IMG/VR virus record: IMGVR_UViG_3300019888_000005
Coordinates: 1-64,000 of that record
Strand: one strand, 5' to 3'
DNA: 64,000 nucleotides
DNA from: a virus
Shown here: positions 26,242 through 34,460 of the stretch, in pieces
Position numbering within the stretch: position 1 is the first letter of the stretch
How the letters are laid out: every line of letters starts with the position of its first letter
Notes under the pieces: model-generated
Databases searched by the model: none
The model's input: only the letters and a program-made list of their open reading frames with translations
Told to the model about the DNA's origin: nothing
Position numbers and translations under genes: made by a program

Positions 26242-27083
26242 CCGGAAGTATGGGTGGCATATTCAAACGCCTGGCGGAGCGTCAGCTCGTGGCCCCGTAC
26301 CTGGAGAATGCCTTCGCTGCGGACACGTGGCCCGAGACCTACACCGTCGTGGTGGACAGCTCGCCCTACTACGGATTGATCGACACCGAGGGCAACACCC
26401 ACGAGGTGGGCGCGGGTGACGGCTACTTCCATCCCTCCACGCATCCGCTCATGCCAGCGCGTGAGTTGTATTACAGATTCCATCCCGCCCATGCGAACAA
26501 GGTGATGCCCGAGCGCCGCACGTTCTCCAATCACATGACGTTGGCAGTGGCGTCGGCGTTGCACGCTACCGTGCAGCAACAGCTCGACATGGCGGGCATT
26601 CTCAAGTCCGGGAGCTATGAGTGGGAGGACGTACGCGAGGGCGTACGTGGGCGTTACGTCAGGCGGAACAAGGGTGAGTGGGAGTACATCAACGAGCTGC
26701 GCAAGTGCCGTGGGCGTGCGGATGGCATCTTGAATCACCCTGCTGAAGGCGAGATGTTATTTGAATTCAAGACGATGAACAGCAGGTCGTACAAATACCA
26801 GGACACAGCTCAAGAGTCCTGGGAGATTCAGGTCAACCTCGCGATGGATCACTACGGCGTGGATGAGGGCGTGATCCTGCTGTTGGAGCTGGGTTGGCCT
26901 TGGGACATGCGCGAGTTCCGGGTGTCGCGTAGGCAGGCCATTTTGGAGCCTGTCTACGAGAAGTGGGAATACGTCCTGGAGTGCATCAAACGTGACACTC
27001 CACCACCGTGCGTGCACGCGCTGGCTTCGGGAGCGGCAGCATCGTGTCCGGTGTCGCATCTATGTTGGAAACAGGAGAGCTGA
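26238..27083 (+). CDS. PD-(D/E)XK exonuclease, RecB/Cas4-like
   Basis: A 281-residue nuclease. The catalytic core is RGRADGIL, then EMLFEFKT (Glu-x-Lys) and a following strand region with QVNLAM. Three late Cys residues (CVHA, CPVSHLC) recall the Fe-S cluster of Cas4/AddB-type enzymes. It likely resects DNA ends for RecA-mediated recombination. ATGA overlap with the gene upstream and a close TGATG junction downstream. Confidence 0.78.
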   Translation: MTGSMGGIFKRLAERQLVAPYLENAFAADTWPETYTVVVDSSPYYGLIDTEGNTHEVGAGDGYFHPSTHPLMPARELYYRFHPAHANKVMPERRTFSNHMTLAVASALHATVQQQLDMAGILKSGSYEWEDVREGVRGRYVRRNKGEWEYINELRKCRGRADGILNHPAEGEMLFEFKTMNSRSYKYQDTAQESWEIQVNLAMDHYGVDEGVILLLELGWPWDMREFRVSRRQAILEPVYEKWEYVLECIKRDTPPPCVHALASGAAASCPVSHLCWKQES

Positions 27084-27796
27084 TGAGCTGGGTGGGTGAC
27101 AAGGCGGCGGAGGTAGCCGAAGCACTACGTGCGGAGCACATGGCCCAGATCGAGTCCGGCGCAGTCGTTTTGGACAAGAACGATGCTCATAACGTGATGA
27201 TGACGGAGAAGAAAGGGATCTTCTCACGTGTCGAGTTCAAGTGGCGCGATTCCGACAAGCTCATGCTCGAACAGATTCGCGCAGCGGCCAACAGTGCATT
27301 CGTGGAGTTGTTCGACGATGCCATCACCCTGCTCGACAACCTCTATGCGGAGTTGCGTGTCCCCGCCACCAACGAGCACGGCGTCGTGCGGCGAGACGAC
27401 AAGGGGCGGACGGTGTGGGAGCTGGATGCGAGGACCAATCAGCCTTTGGAACGCTGGGAACAGCTGACCGGACAGGACATCGAACAGTGCCTTTTCGATC
27501 TCACTCGGCTGAGATTCACAGCTGTTCCTCAGGTGAACGAGCTGTTATTGGAGGCTATGTTTGCCAAGAGGATCTCGGCAGACAGCTACGATGACCATTA
27601 CATGGCAATGATCGACGGAACTATTCAGGACAAGTCGTCCAGGGCCAGTAGAAACAGCAGGCAAGACACGTACCACGCCTTTTTTCGGTACTGGTTATGG
27701 AGCCAAGGAGATGTGTTCCTCAGGGAGTTGTCTAATTTCCAGCGAGTCCTTGAGCGTGTGAGGGACTGGGAGGTGAGGGGCTCCTGGAACAAATAA
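27083..27796 (+). CDS. Hypothetical protein, recombination block
   Basis: A 237-residue helical, charged protein of unknown family, translationally coupled to the RecB/Cas4-like nuclease (TGATG). It has no Cys motif or Walker motif. Co-expression suggests a link to DNA processing. Confidence 0.7.
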   Translation: MSWVGDKAAEVAEALRAEHMAQIESGAVVLDKNDAHNVMMTEKKGIFSRVEFKWRDSDKLMLEQIRAAANSAFVELFDDAITLLDNLYAELRVPATNEHGVVRRDDKGRTVWELDARTNQPLERWEQLTGQDIEQCLFDLTRLRFTAVPQVNELLLEAMFAKRISADSYDDHYMAMIDGTIQDKSSRASRNSRQDTYHAFFRYWLWSQGDVFLRELSNFQRVLERVRDWEVRGSWNK

Positions 27797-27808
27797 AAGT
27801 GAGGCGCG

Positions 27809-28207
27809 ATGAGTCGCAAGCTATCCGACGATCCCGAGAAGCGTCGACTCCAGATCTTCCGTTCCATCTACATCAACTTCTACAAGTGGGAAGCTCTCGT
27901 CGAGAGTCAGAACGTCCAGTTCCTCAATATCGACGGCGAGGAAGTTTATTTCTATGACCTACTGACCGGGCTGGAATCCCTACCACCCCGCCAACGTCAG
28001 GCCTTCGAGCTGCACCTGTTGTTCGGCATGACCGAGAAGGAAGCGGCCTCGAAGATGGGGTTCGTCAAGTGGGTGACGTTGGTGGGTCAGTACTCCACAG
28101 CAGCGCTCAAGCGCATGGTCGCCAGTTATGATTCGGTCAACCATAATTTTGTAGTCGAACCCGACGATCTCCTTGAAAGCGACGACCTCTGTGAGGGGGT
28201 GGTCTGA
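27809..28207 (+). CDS. Sigma factor region 4-like transcription protein
   Basis: A 132-residue protein. The segment LESLPPRQRQAFELHLLFGMTEKEAASKMGF, then TLVGQYSTAALKRM, matches the sigma region 4 helix-turn-helix that contacts -35 DNA. Regions 2 and 3 are absent, so it cannot be a complete sigma factor. It may replace or redirect region 4 of the host sigma, like phage AsiA/MotA-type or gp55-type partners (inference). It could read the GTAACG boxes found in the right part of the window. Confidence 0.72.
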   Translation: MSRKLSDDPEKRRLQIFRSIYINFYKWEALVESQNVQFLNIDGEEVYFYDLLTGLESLPPRQRQAFELHLLFGMTEKEAASKMGFVKWVTLVGQYSTAALKRMVASYDSVNHNFVVEPDDLLESDDLCEGVV

Positions 28208-28225
28208 CTGTTAGCATCGGGGATT

Positions 28226-28573
28226 GTGGAGACCGAAGGGGATATTCCACCGCAGTGCAGGCTAGGTAACGCCAAGGCAGGCGTGGATTACACCCTCGAA
28301 GAGCGCGCCGATGCTCTGCTGGCCCAGAGCAGGCGAGAACATCCTCGTTCTCAGGACGAAGACCCTTACGAGGTGCTCTCACCTGGACAGATGGATCGCA
28401 GGCGCTCTCGCGAGATATACAACAAGAACGGGTTCCCCGAACCGCACCTCTTCGCCGGACTCTATCGTCGTGCGCACAACCCCAAGATGTTCGATCGTCC
28501 ACCACGTGGAACCGAGCTGACCGAAGATGATAATGCGAACTGGGACCCGAATGGAGGGTGGGGAGCACCGTGA
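28226..28573 (+). CDS. Hypothetical protein
   Basis: A 115-residue Arg/Pro-rich polar protein from GTG 28226, probably partly disordered. Stretches such as LFAGLYRRAHNPKMFDRPPRG have no recognised family. Its stop overlaps the GTG of the next gene. Confidence 0.62.
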   Translation: METEGDIPPQCRLGNAKAGVDYTLEERADALLAQSRREHPRSQDEDPYEVLSPGQMDRRRSREIYNKNGFPEPHLFAGLYRRAHNPKMFDRPPRGTELTEDDNANWDPNGGWGAP

Positions 28574-29355
28574 CGGACAACCTCAGCAAGAGCGAATTGA
28601 ACAGGATGCGTCGTGAGGCAGCGGCCACGCAGCGCGTGGACAAGGTGGTCATCGAAACCTTGGCGGAGCTGGACGACGAGCACCGGCTCTACATCTTCCG
28701 TCCCGAGGCTCAGTGCAAGGTGTGCAACTCCCAGGCGTTCGGCACTGTCAACCTCATGCTCGCTCATGCCATGACCTACGCAGACATCCTGCGAGCGTTG
28801 GTGCCGGTCAACGATGCGCTACCGGAGGATCAGAGGATTGTCTATGCCTCCATCCGCACTCATGCCAAACGGCACTTTCCGATCCAGGGCGCAGCTCAGG
28901 CCGTCTATCGGCGCATGGTCGAGAAGCGTGCGGAGGAGTACGGGCTGGACTTCGTTCGTGGTGTCGGCGGTGCGCTCACTCCGCTGGCCTACGTCGACGT
29001 GGTCATGCGCAAGGGCTTCGAGACACTGGTCAAGAACGAAACGACGGTCGATGTCGAAACCGGCATGAGGGCAGCAGTGCGCTTGCGCGAGATGACGAAG
29101 GACAACGAGGAGTCGGGTGATATCGCCTCGCTCATGCTTCAGATGAACAAGGTCGTCGAGGCGGTCAAGTCCACCGTCCCCGAGGAGATGTGGCCGGTGA
29201 TTCTCGCCAAGATCGAAGGCGACGACAACATCATCGACGCCGAGACGGTCGAGGAAGATCCCAACATCGTGGACATCGTGGCGGGTTACGACCCCGGCGA
29301 TCCGGACTTCGTGGACGACGACCCAGAAGGCGAAAACGACAGTGAGCACTACTAG
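28570..29355 (+). CDS. Zinc-knuckle and HTH-like protein, possibly small terminase-like
   Basis: A 261-residue protein. EAQCKVCNSQ begins a CxxC segment, followed by helices and IVYASIRTHAKRHFP, a layout seen in phage DNA-binding proteins that recognise packaging or recombination sites. The C-terminal 40 residues are very acidic. No large terminase is in the window, so a packaging role is a guess. GTG start in a GTGA overlap; its end overlaps the next gene. Confidence 0.65.
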   Translation: MTDNLSKSELNRMRREAAATQRVDKVVIETLAELDDEHRLYIFRPEAQCKVCNSQAFGTVNLMLAHAMTYADILRALVPVNDALPEDQRIVYASIRTHAKRHFPIQGAAQAVYRRMVEKRAEEYGLDFVRGVGGALTPLAYVDVVMRKGFETLVKNETTVDVETGMRAAVRLREMTKDNEESGDIASLMLQMNKVVEAVKSTVPEEMWPVILAKIEGDDNIIDAETVEEDPNIVDIVAGYDPGDPDFVDDDPEGENDSEHY

Positions 29356-30403
29356 CGCCACGGCACTACCGGCTACATCGGTGGACATGGCTGGTCTGGG
29401 CATCGTGACGTCCACGGCCATCGGTGTCACCGACGAGCCCGGACGTGGGGTGGCGTACACCCCCGCGACCTTGGCGGCGGGAAAGCTGGTGCATTGTCAT
29501 TGCACGAGCGACAACGTGTTTCTCTGCGCGTACTCGCTGATCTGGAATGCGGCGACAGCAGACCCGCTCATCCCTGGTGCGTTCACTGCGAAGACCGCTC
29601 TGGCTCGTTCGATCTTCTGGTGGGTAGGAACGGACTCCGGTAAGTCGGTGCCTGCCGTGGATCGAGCCGGTACTCCGGGTTACCTGTATTCCAACGCATC
29701 CCCTGCCCTGGTGGACGGCACCTCCAACGGCGGGATGGTCTACTACCTTGTCATCATCAACCTGGTCCCGGCATTGCTGTCCTATTCGGTGGACAAGGGC
29801 ACCGTGGATTTCGTCGCCTCGAACTGGGTGGTCAACTCCGTGCCCCTGGACGTCAACGGCACACCACTGGAGCAGGTGATCTGGAACAAGGGCGTGCACT
29901 CCTACGGTGCACATCTCTTCGTCGTGGGTGAACGACCCTCCGATCATGCGCTCTACATGTGCAAGAAGAATTTGCTCTCGGGGTGGACCTACTACCTCGG
30001 AAGCAAGGGGTGGAGCAGTGACCCCGCCACGCTGTCTCCGTTGCTGGATAACAACGGGGCAGTGCTGACGTCGTTGGGCCCCGTCTCCGTGTCCACGTTC
30101 CAGGACACCTGGTATCTGTCTGCCACCGCCAAGCCTGCCGCGAACACCATTGCCTCGTTCTATCGCGCACGGCATCCGTTGCTGGGGTGGACGAAGATGA
30201 CGCAGACCGTGGATTTGGGCACCGTCACCGCTGCGGCGAGCGCGGGCGTGTTCTTCCAGCAGGCGGTGGCTGCCTCTGCTGCGCTGGTGGGATTGGCCGA
30301 TCTCGACACGGTGGTGGGCATTCCGTACACCTACACCATCGAGTCCGCCACAGCGTTGCGTACCTACTGGAATGCGCTGCCTGTGCCCCGGATTCGAGTG
30401 TAG
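29342..30403 (+). CDS. Virion or exported beta-propeller-like protein
   Basis: A 353-residue protein rich in Ala, Thr, Gly, Trp and Tyr. Repeated blocks (HLFVVGERPSDHALYMCKK..WTYYLGSKGW, VSVSTFQDTWYLSATAK) look like blades of a propeller, as in some phage fibre and glycan-binding proteins. There is no signal peptide, so it is more likely structural than secreted. It is unusual to find it among replication genes, 20 kb from the tail cluster. Confidence 0.65.
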   Translation: MSTTSATALPATSVDMAGLGIVTSTAIGVTDEPGRGVAYTPATLAAGKLVHCHCTSDNVFLCAYSLIWNAATADPLIPGAFTAKTALARSIFWWVGTDSGKSVPAVDRAGTPGYLYSNASPALVDGTSNGGMVYYLVIINLVPALLSYSVDKGTVDFVASNWVVNSVPLDVNGTPLEQVIWNKGVHSYGAHLFVVGERPSDHALYMCKKNLLSGWTYYLGSKGWSSDPATLSPLLDNNGAVLTSLGPVSVSTFQDTWYLSATAKPAANTIASFYRARHPLLGWTKMTQTVDLGTVTAAASAGVFFQQAVAASAALVGLADLDTVVGIPYTYTIESATALRTYWNALPVPRIRV

Positions 30404-30442
30404 AAATGCCGCGCAAAAGGTCCTAAATAAAAATATTTCGGG

Positions 30443-30477
30443 TAAAATTAACACAGTAAGAGAGCGCGAAGGCGCTC
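30443..30477 (+). promoter_or_regulatory. Possible -10 box and leader hairpin
   Basis: TAAAAT (30443-30448) in an AT-rich stretch is followed by GAGCGC-GAAG-GCGCTC (30462-30477), a 6-bp stem with a tetraloop. It lies 33 bases before the GTG at 30511 and does not end in a T-run, so a leader hairpin is more likely than a terminator. Confidence 0.35.
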
Positions 30478-30510
30478 GACATTCTTTCCCACGATCAAGG
30501 GAGTATTCCT

Positions 30511-31605
30511 GTGTCCGACATCATGACCGTAAGCCAGATCGCGGGTCTCGTGGAGCGCGACGAACAGCGGTTGCACACCACGCTCGGCGACATCACTGTG
30601 GCGGACAACGGCCAGAAGATCACTATCAAGACGTTGATGGACGATGTCGAGCGTGAGTTCGAGTTCGACGAAGTGGTGGAGCGCAGCTTCTCCAAGTTCC
30701 TCGATGTCAACCCGACGTACATGAACAAGTGTCCCAGCGAGTTGAAGGCATACAACTTCAACTATTGGCTGAGAAAAAATCCCGAGACACAGGCCATGCT
30801 GATGGTGGGTCCCAAGGGCATCGAGACCATGTACGACCCCGATACCACGATTGTGACAGTGCCGGAGATCGCAGGAGTCATCTCTCGCGTCTTTTCTCCC
30901 GAGGACGAGGTGGCAACGCTCTACAGCGACCCGGACAAGTTCCACATCGACATCAAGGTGGCAGCCAACGTCACGGTGCCCGGAAACGGCATGGGTGATC
31001 GGCCCAATGCGGAGGGCATCGTCCATCGTCCGGGAGAGGAAGCTCCTGCTCTGGACGCGCCCAAGGTCTTCGACATCACCCACGGTGGGGTGCGCATCAT
31101 CAGTCATCCGTCCAAGCCCAAGGCTCCCACCATCGAGCGCTATTTCAATCGCCTGATCTGCACCAACGGTGTGACGATGCCTGTGGCCGACAGAAAAATT
31201 ACTTTGCGTGGCATGACCGTGCCGGATGTGCTCGCGGAAATCGAGGACATTGCACAGCAGCTCATGGCCGACATGCCTCACGCCTTGCAGAGCTATGCGG
31301 AGCTGGCGAACTTGGCAGTGCCCGGAAACCCGCTGGCGTTCATTCGCCAGATCGGCAAGGAGATGGGCATTCCTGATCGCATCGTCGCCAAGGCGCTGGA
31401 CTTTGCCGGAGCTTCCAACCTGGGTACGCGTGGCGATATCCCTGTCACCAGCTACGACGTGATGAACATCTTCACGAGCCTGGCGAACAACGAGAGCGTG
31501 CGCTACGACACCGCGCGCAAGCTTCAACACCTGGGCGGGGTTATGGTCCATCGTGGCGAAGAGATGAACCACAGGTGCATCGCATGTGAGCGCCCGCTCG
31601 TCTGA
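30511..31605 (+). CDS. Hypothetical protein, faintly DUF932-like
   Basis: A 364-residue protein from GTG 30511 with GGGAG upstream. It is a standalone transcription unit flanked by a possible promoter and a strong hairpin. The stretch RYFNRLICTNGVTMP recalls the NG motif of phage/plasmid DUF932 proteins, but the rest was not matched. A CxxC ends the chain (CIACERP). Function unknown. Confidence 0.68.
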   Translation: MSDIMTVSQIAGLVERDEQRLHTTLGDITVADNGQKITIKTLMDDVEREFEFDEVVERSFSKFLDVNPTYMNKCPSELKAYNFNYWLRKNPETQAMLMVGPKGIETMYDPDTTIVTVPEIAGVISRVFSPEDEVATLYSDPDKFHIDIKVAANVTVPGNGMGDRPNAEGIVHRPGEEAPALDAPKVFDITHGGVRIISHPSKPKAPTIERYFNRLICTNGVTMPVADRKITLRGMTVPDVLAEIEDIAQQLMADMPHALQSYAELANLAVPGNPLAFIRQIGKEMGIPDRIVAKALDFAGASNLGTRGDIPVTSYDVMNIFTSLANNESVRYDTARKLQHLGGVMVHRGEEMNHRCIACERPLV

Positions 31606-31614
31606 CGCAGGCGT

Positions 31615-31656
31615 GGCGGGAGGGGGTTTCCAAGGCGATGGACCCAACCTCCCGCC
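31615..31656 (+). terminator. Nine-bp stem hairpin after the 30511 gene
   Basis: GGCGGGAGG (31615-31623) pairs with CCTCCCGCC (31648-31656), extended by inner GGTT/AACC pairing. No clear T-run follows, so it may terminate weakly or protect the transcript end. Confidence 0.55.
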
Positions 31657-31726
31657 GCTTCACCTCCGTTCCACATCCATTTTCAGGACCAATCAGCACG
31701 ACCACTATCCAACCTGAGGAGGGCGG

Positions 31727-31906
31727 ATGGCGAACGATTTGATTTCTCGACCGTGCAAGGCTCTGTTCTGCATAGCTGATGCCCACGAACCGGATATGCA
31801 CCACTACGACGTCACCGGCAGCTCGTGGCACGAGGACACCAGCGACTACGAGGGCAACATCATCGCCCACGTCTACGAAGTTCGGGACGAGGGAGACACC
31901 AGATGA
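31727..31906 (+). CDS. Small hypothetical protein
   Basis: A 59-residue acidic protein (MANDLISRPCKALFC...). The ATG follows GAGGAGGGCGG and its stop overlaps the next ATG (ATGA). The His/Asp-rich middle (EPDMHHYDVTG) is notable but not a known site. Confidence 0.65.
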   Translation: MANDLISRPCKALFCIADAHEPDMHHYDVTGSSWHEDTSDYEGNIIAHVYEVRDEGDTR

Positions 31907-32223
31907 GCGGGCCGATGCTCTACGTTTCGGTTCCCACGCAGATCACAGCCATGCAGTGGAAGGGATACGACAACACCGGGCGCGGAATCAACACCGAGGA
32001 CTTCTGGGATTGGTGCAGTGAGAAGTTCGTGGAGCGGATGGGGTTCACTCACCTCTCGGGGAAGAGCTACGTCGCGGCGGGTATCTACGTCCATGCGAAC
32101 AGCGCGTGGTTACCGCTGGAGACCGGAGAATGGGTTGCGAAGGATTCGCATGGTTTCTATCCCATCAAGAACGATGTGTTCGAGAAAAAATATCGGTTGG
32201 TGCCGGAGAGCGATTCTCCGTGA
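31903..32223 (+). CDS. Small hypothetical protein
   Basis: A 106-residue soluble protein. Hydrophobic strands and Trp residues (TAMQWKGYD, FWDWCSEKF, AWLPLETGEWVA) suggest a compact fold similar in style to many phage accessory proteins. The start is set by the ATGA overlap. Unknown function. Confidence 0.66.
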   Translation: MSGPMLYVSVPTQITAMQWKGYDNTGRGINTEDFWDWCSEKFVERMGFTHLSGKSYVAAGIYVHANSAWLPLETGEWVAKDSHGFYPIKNDVFEKKYRLVPESDSP

Positions 32224-32254
32224 CGACGATATATTTTCCGAATCTTCCTTCGTG

Positions 32255-32542
32255 ATGTGGGTATACCGCAGTCCCGACCTGGGCAGACAGCATCGTTGCG
32301 CACTTCCCGAGGTGGCCGAAGCTGTGTCCCTGGTATTGCCTGCCGAACATGTTCCCGATGGCGAACCCGGAGACATCTGGGTCTGTACGGAATGCGAGAG
32401 GGTATGGATCATTCGCAGCGAATGGAGTTATCTCGGAGTGGACAAATGGTGGGCACGAAAAATCTGGAGGCAGAAGGTATGGAGACTCAAGGCACGACGA
32501 CTGCAAGCACACTCGGCACCGGACGACCAGGTCGATCCATGA
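32255..32542 (+). CDS. Small Cys-containing hypothetical protein
   Basis: A 95-residue protein. HRCALPEVAEAV, then IWVCTECERVWII, gives one Cys plus CxxC, a common zinc-ribbon pattern in this region. The C-terminus is Arg/Lys/Trp-rich and may bind nucleic acid. The start (ATG 32255 or GTG 32252) has no clear ribosome site. The stop overlaps the next ATG. Confidence 0.58.
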   Translation: MWVYRSPDLGRQHRCALPEVAEAVSLVLPAEHVPDGEPGDIWVCTECERVWIIRSEWSYLGVDKWWARKIWRQKVWRLKARRLQAHSAPDDQVDP

Positions 32543-32706
32543 ATATAACCCCGGACTATCACTATCGGGAGGCTGAGGAACTCCTCGCGGAAGCGGACAG
32601 AGTGGCGGACATGGACATGGGTATGGACGACACCACCAGGGAACTGATCGCGAAGGCCCACGTCCATGCCATCCTGGCGACATGTGACCCCTCGCCGGAT
32701 CGCTAG
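32539..32706 (+). CDS. Small acidic hypothetical protein
   Basis: A 55-residue helical acidic protein with a DMDMGMDD stretch, coupled by ATGA to the gene upstream. It is the last gene before the repeat-rich gene-free region. Confidence 0.6.
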   Translation: MNITPDYHYREAEELLAEADRVADMDMGMDDTTRELIAKAHVHAILATCDPSPDR

Positions 32707-32794
32707 CCCCAACCTCTACACCCCTCACACCCTCACAACCCCACACTCCTCACACTCGTAGGGGTGTACATCGTGGGGATAAAATTTCGGGACT

Positions 32795-32921
32795 ACCTAT
32801 CATCCCACGATCACCACAGCACAGGAGACCTATCACCACTGGTGATCAGCAACCCCACCTATCACCGCACTATCACCCAGGGTCATCCACAGGTGACAAC
32901 AGGGTGACAACACACCGACAA
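32795..32921 (+). other. Repeat-rich gene-free region: candidate replication origin or operator array
   Basis: In 250 gene-free bases (32707-32955) several motifs cluster. ACCTATCA(C/T)C appears at 32795, 32828 and 32857, with CTATCACC at 32870. A perfect palindrome ATCACC-ACT-GGTGAT lies at 32832-32846. TCATCCACA at 32883 is one base off the DnaA-box consensus TTATNCACA. GGTGACAACA occurs at 32892 and 32903 with a partial third copy at 32914, an 11-bp iteron spacing. AT-rich sequence follows. This fits an origin or a repressor/partition array. Confidence 0.5.
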
Positions 32922-32955
32922 CACAATAAATCTACTACAGGGAGTAGGACACCAC

Positions 32956-33501
32956 ATGACCAGGAGAAACATCCCAGGGACATCAATTCCTGACCTCAAT
33001 TTTCGGGGTACAGCTCCTTCTCGTTCTCCCCTCTCTTCACTCCCTCCGGGGCACCCTCTGGTCTCTCCGCCTCCACCTCCTCCAGGGAATCCCTTCTACG
33101 TCAATCCTTACGGAGAGGAGGTCGGAGAGCTGTTGCCTTGGGAGCAGAACGCTGCTCTCGCCATTGTCACCGAGCTGATGCAGGCGTTCAGCTCCACGAC
33201 GATGACGCAGGATGCCGTGCGCAAGCTGGAAGGAGAGGCCAAGGAACGTTTTGCCGAGGAGCTGGGCTTGGTCGTCACGCTGGACTGGGACGCCAATTCC
33301 CCTGAGCCAGACGGCATTCCAAGTAGTGACAGGGTGTGGTTCTCTCCCAACCTCGTCATCGAGGCCCGTATCCACAAGCACACCGTGGATCACGACGAGG
33401 TGGCACGTGCTGTCGTTTCGGGAGAGGCAGATGGGATCACTGGGTACATCCGCAGCGACGGGACACGTTCTGAGGAACCTCGCCGCAAACACATCACGTG
33501 A
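32956..33501 (+). CDS. Hypothetical protein with Pro-rich N-terminus
   Basis: A 181-residue protein. The first 55 residues are disordered, with a run of six prolines and many Ser/Arg. The C-terminal part is a compact mixed fold (LVVTLDWDANSPEPDG, VIEARIHKHTVDHDE). Just right of the candidate origin, so a binding partner for it is conceivable. Family not recognised. Confidence 0.66.
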   Translation: MTRRNIPGTSIPDLNFRGTAPSRSPLSSLPPGHPLVSPPPPPPGNPFYVNPYGEEVGELLPWEQNAALAIVTELMQAFSSTTMTQDAVRKLEGEAKERFAEELGLVVTLDWDANSPEPDGIPSSDRVWFSPNLVIEARIHKHTVDHDEVARAVVSGEADGITGYIRSDGTRSEEPRRKHIT

Positions 33502-33502
33502 A

Positions 33503-33538
33503 AACTCTCCCTCCCCATATATAGGGGTAAAGAGAGTT
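33503..33538 (+). terminator. Compound hairpin after the 32956 gene
   Basis: AACTCTC (33503-33509) pairs with GAGAGTT (33532-33538), enclosing CCCC/GGGG around ATATATA. A strong hairpin two bases after the stop codon; no U-tract, so partial termination is likely. The remaining bases to 33670 hold two near copies of GACCTCCG(T/C)TTAG but no gene. Confidence 0.5.
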
Positions 33539-33670
33539 CGCTCGGACCCCGGAAACACCCCGAAATCGACGAGGACCTCCGTTTAGAGATGTGCTGGTCA
33601 GTGCCGGTTTGGCTCCAGGGTAAAACGCTTTGAAACCACGATCGACCTCCGCTTAGCAGACAGGGCCACG

Positions 33671-33961
33671 ATGACAGAGCAACAGCAGACCACAGGCGTC
33701 ACAGCAGCCTCACGACCGAGAGAGTCAGCAAACCCTTGGGACGAGATAGCAAACCGTTTCGTCTACCACCCTCCAGGCCCGGAGGCCCGAGAGGCCCACG
33801 AAGGTGTTCGGGCGCAGTATCTGGACCTCGTGCGCTACGTCTACGTGCACACCAAGCCCGGACGGCATCAGGCTCTGGCGTTGACTGCGCTCCAGGAAAG
33901 TATGTTCTGGTGTAATGCTTCGATAGCGTGCGATGGCCTCCCGCCTGTTCCTGGGCTTTGA
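33671..33961 (+). CDS. Acb2/Tad1-like cyclic-nucleotide sponge candidate (anti-defence)
   Basis: A 96-residue helical-hairpin protein. NRFVYHPPGPEAREAHEGVR, then a second helix ending ALALTALQESMFWCNASIA, matches the pattern of the Acb2/Tad1 hairpin family: FxYHxP near the start, a Gly/Arg-rich turn, and a final helix LALTxLxExxxWxNAxIA. Family members soak up the signal molecules of CBASS or Thoeris defence and stop the abortive response. The match is by reading only. Its binding specificity (cyclic di/trinucleotides or gcADPR) cannot be told. Confidence 0.75.
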   Translation: MTEQQQTTGVTAASRPRESANPWDEIANRFVYHPPGPEAREAHEGVRAQYLDLVRYVYVHTKPGRHQALALTALQESMFWCNASIACDGLPPVPGL

Positions 33962-33973
33962 GAAGGAGAAGAT

Positions 33974-34246
33974 ATGATTCTCGGAGACGTGGGGCCCACG
34001 TGCCCTGTCTGTGGGCGGGATGCCGAACACGACGATCCCTGTCCCCCTCACTGGGATACCCACGAGGCATTGGCGCATCTCACCAAGACCCGTTTGCGCA
34101 CGGACCCTGAGCACACCCGCACACTGGCGTGGCTGAGCTTGGCCCTCACCCGCATCAGGGAGCTGGAGCCCACACCCAGTTCCTACGTGCAGGACCACAT
34201 TCTGGACGACGAGGAACGGCTACGGGAGTGGAACGGGCAGTGGTGA
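33974..34246 (+). CDS. Small zinc-ribbon protein
   Basis: A 90-residue protein with CPVCGRDAEHDDPCPPH near the N-terminus, probably one zinc site, then a helical tail. The ATG follows GAAGGAG and the stop overlaps the next ATG. It lies next to the anti-defence candidate. Function unknown. Confidence 0.66.
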   Translation: MILGDVGPTCPVCGRDAEHDDPCPPHWDTHEALAHLTKTRLRTDPEHTRTLAWLSLALTRIRELEPTPSSYVQDHILDDEERLREWNGQW

Positions 34247-34410
34247 TGCCTCCGCAGGAGGACCCGCCGTGTGCGGTGTGCGAGGACGTGGGGTTCGTGC
34301 TGCGCTCCAGGGAGGCATGTGATGGCACGCAGGTGATCGAGATGGCACGGTGTCCAGGGTGTGGGCGCTACGAACACATCGTCTGGAGTGGGGCATGGGA
34401 AGATTGGTGA
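34246..34410 (+). CDS. Very small zinc-ribbon protein
   Basis: A 54-residue protein with PPCAVCEDVGFV and later MARCPGCGRYE, a classic two-knuckle zinc ribbon. TGATG coupling to the gene before. Likely binds nucleic acid or protein; no closer call. Confidence 0.65.
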   Translation: MPPQEDPPCAVCEDVGFVLRSREACDGTQVIEMARCPGCGRYEHIVWSGAWEDW

Positions 34411-34460
34411 CCGCCGGAGGGACGGTCCACCACAGCACAAATTCTTTCAGGAGTGTTGAG

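Noticed and set aside
32795-32921. CRISPR array
   Set aside because: The repeats are about 10 bp, unevenly spaced and partly overlapping, without spacers of regular length.
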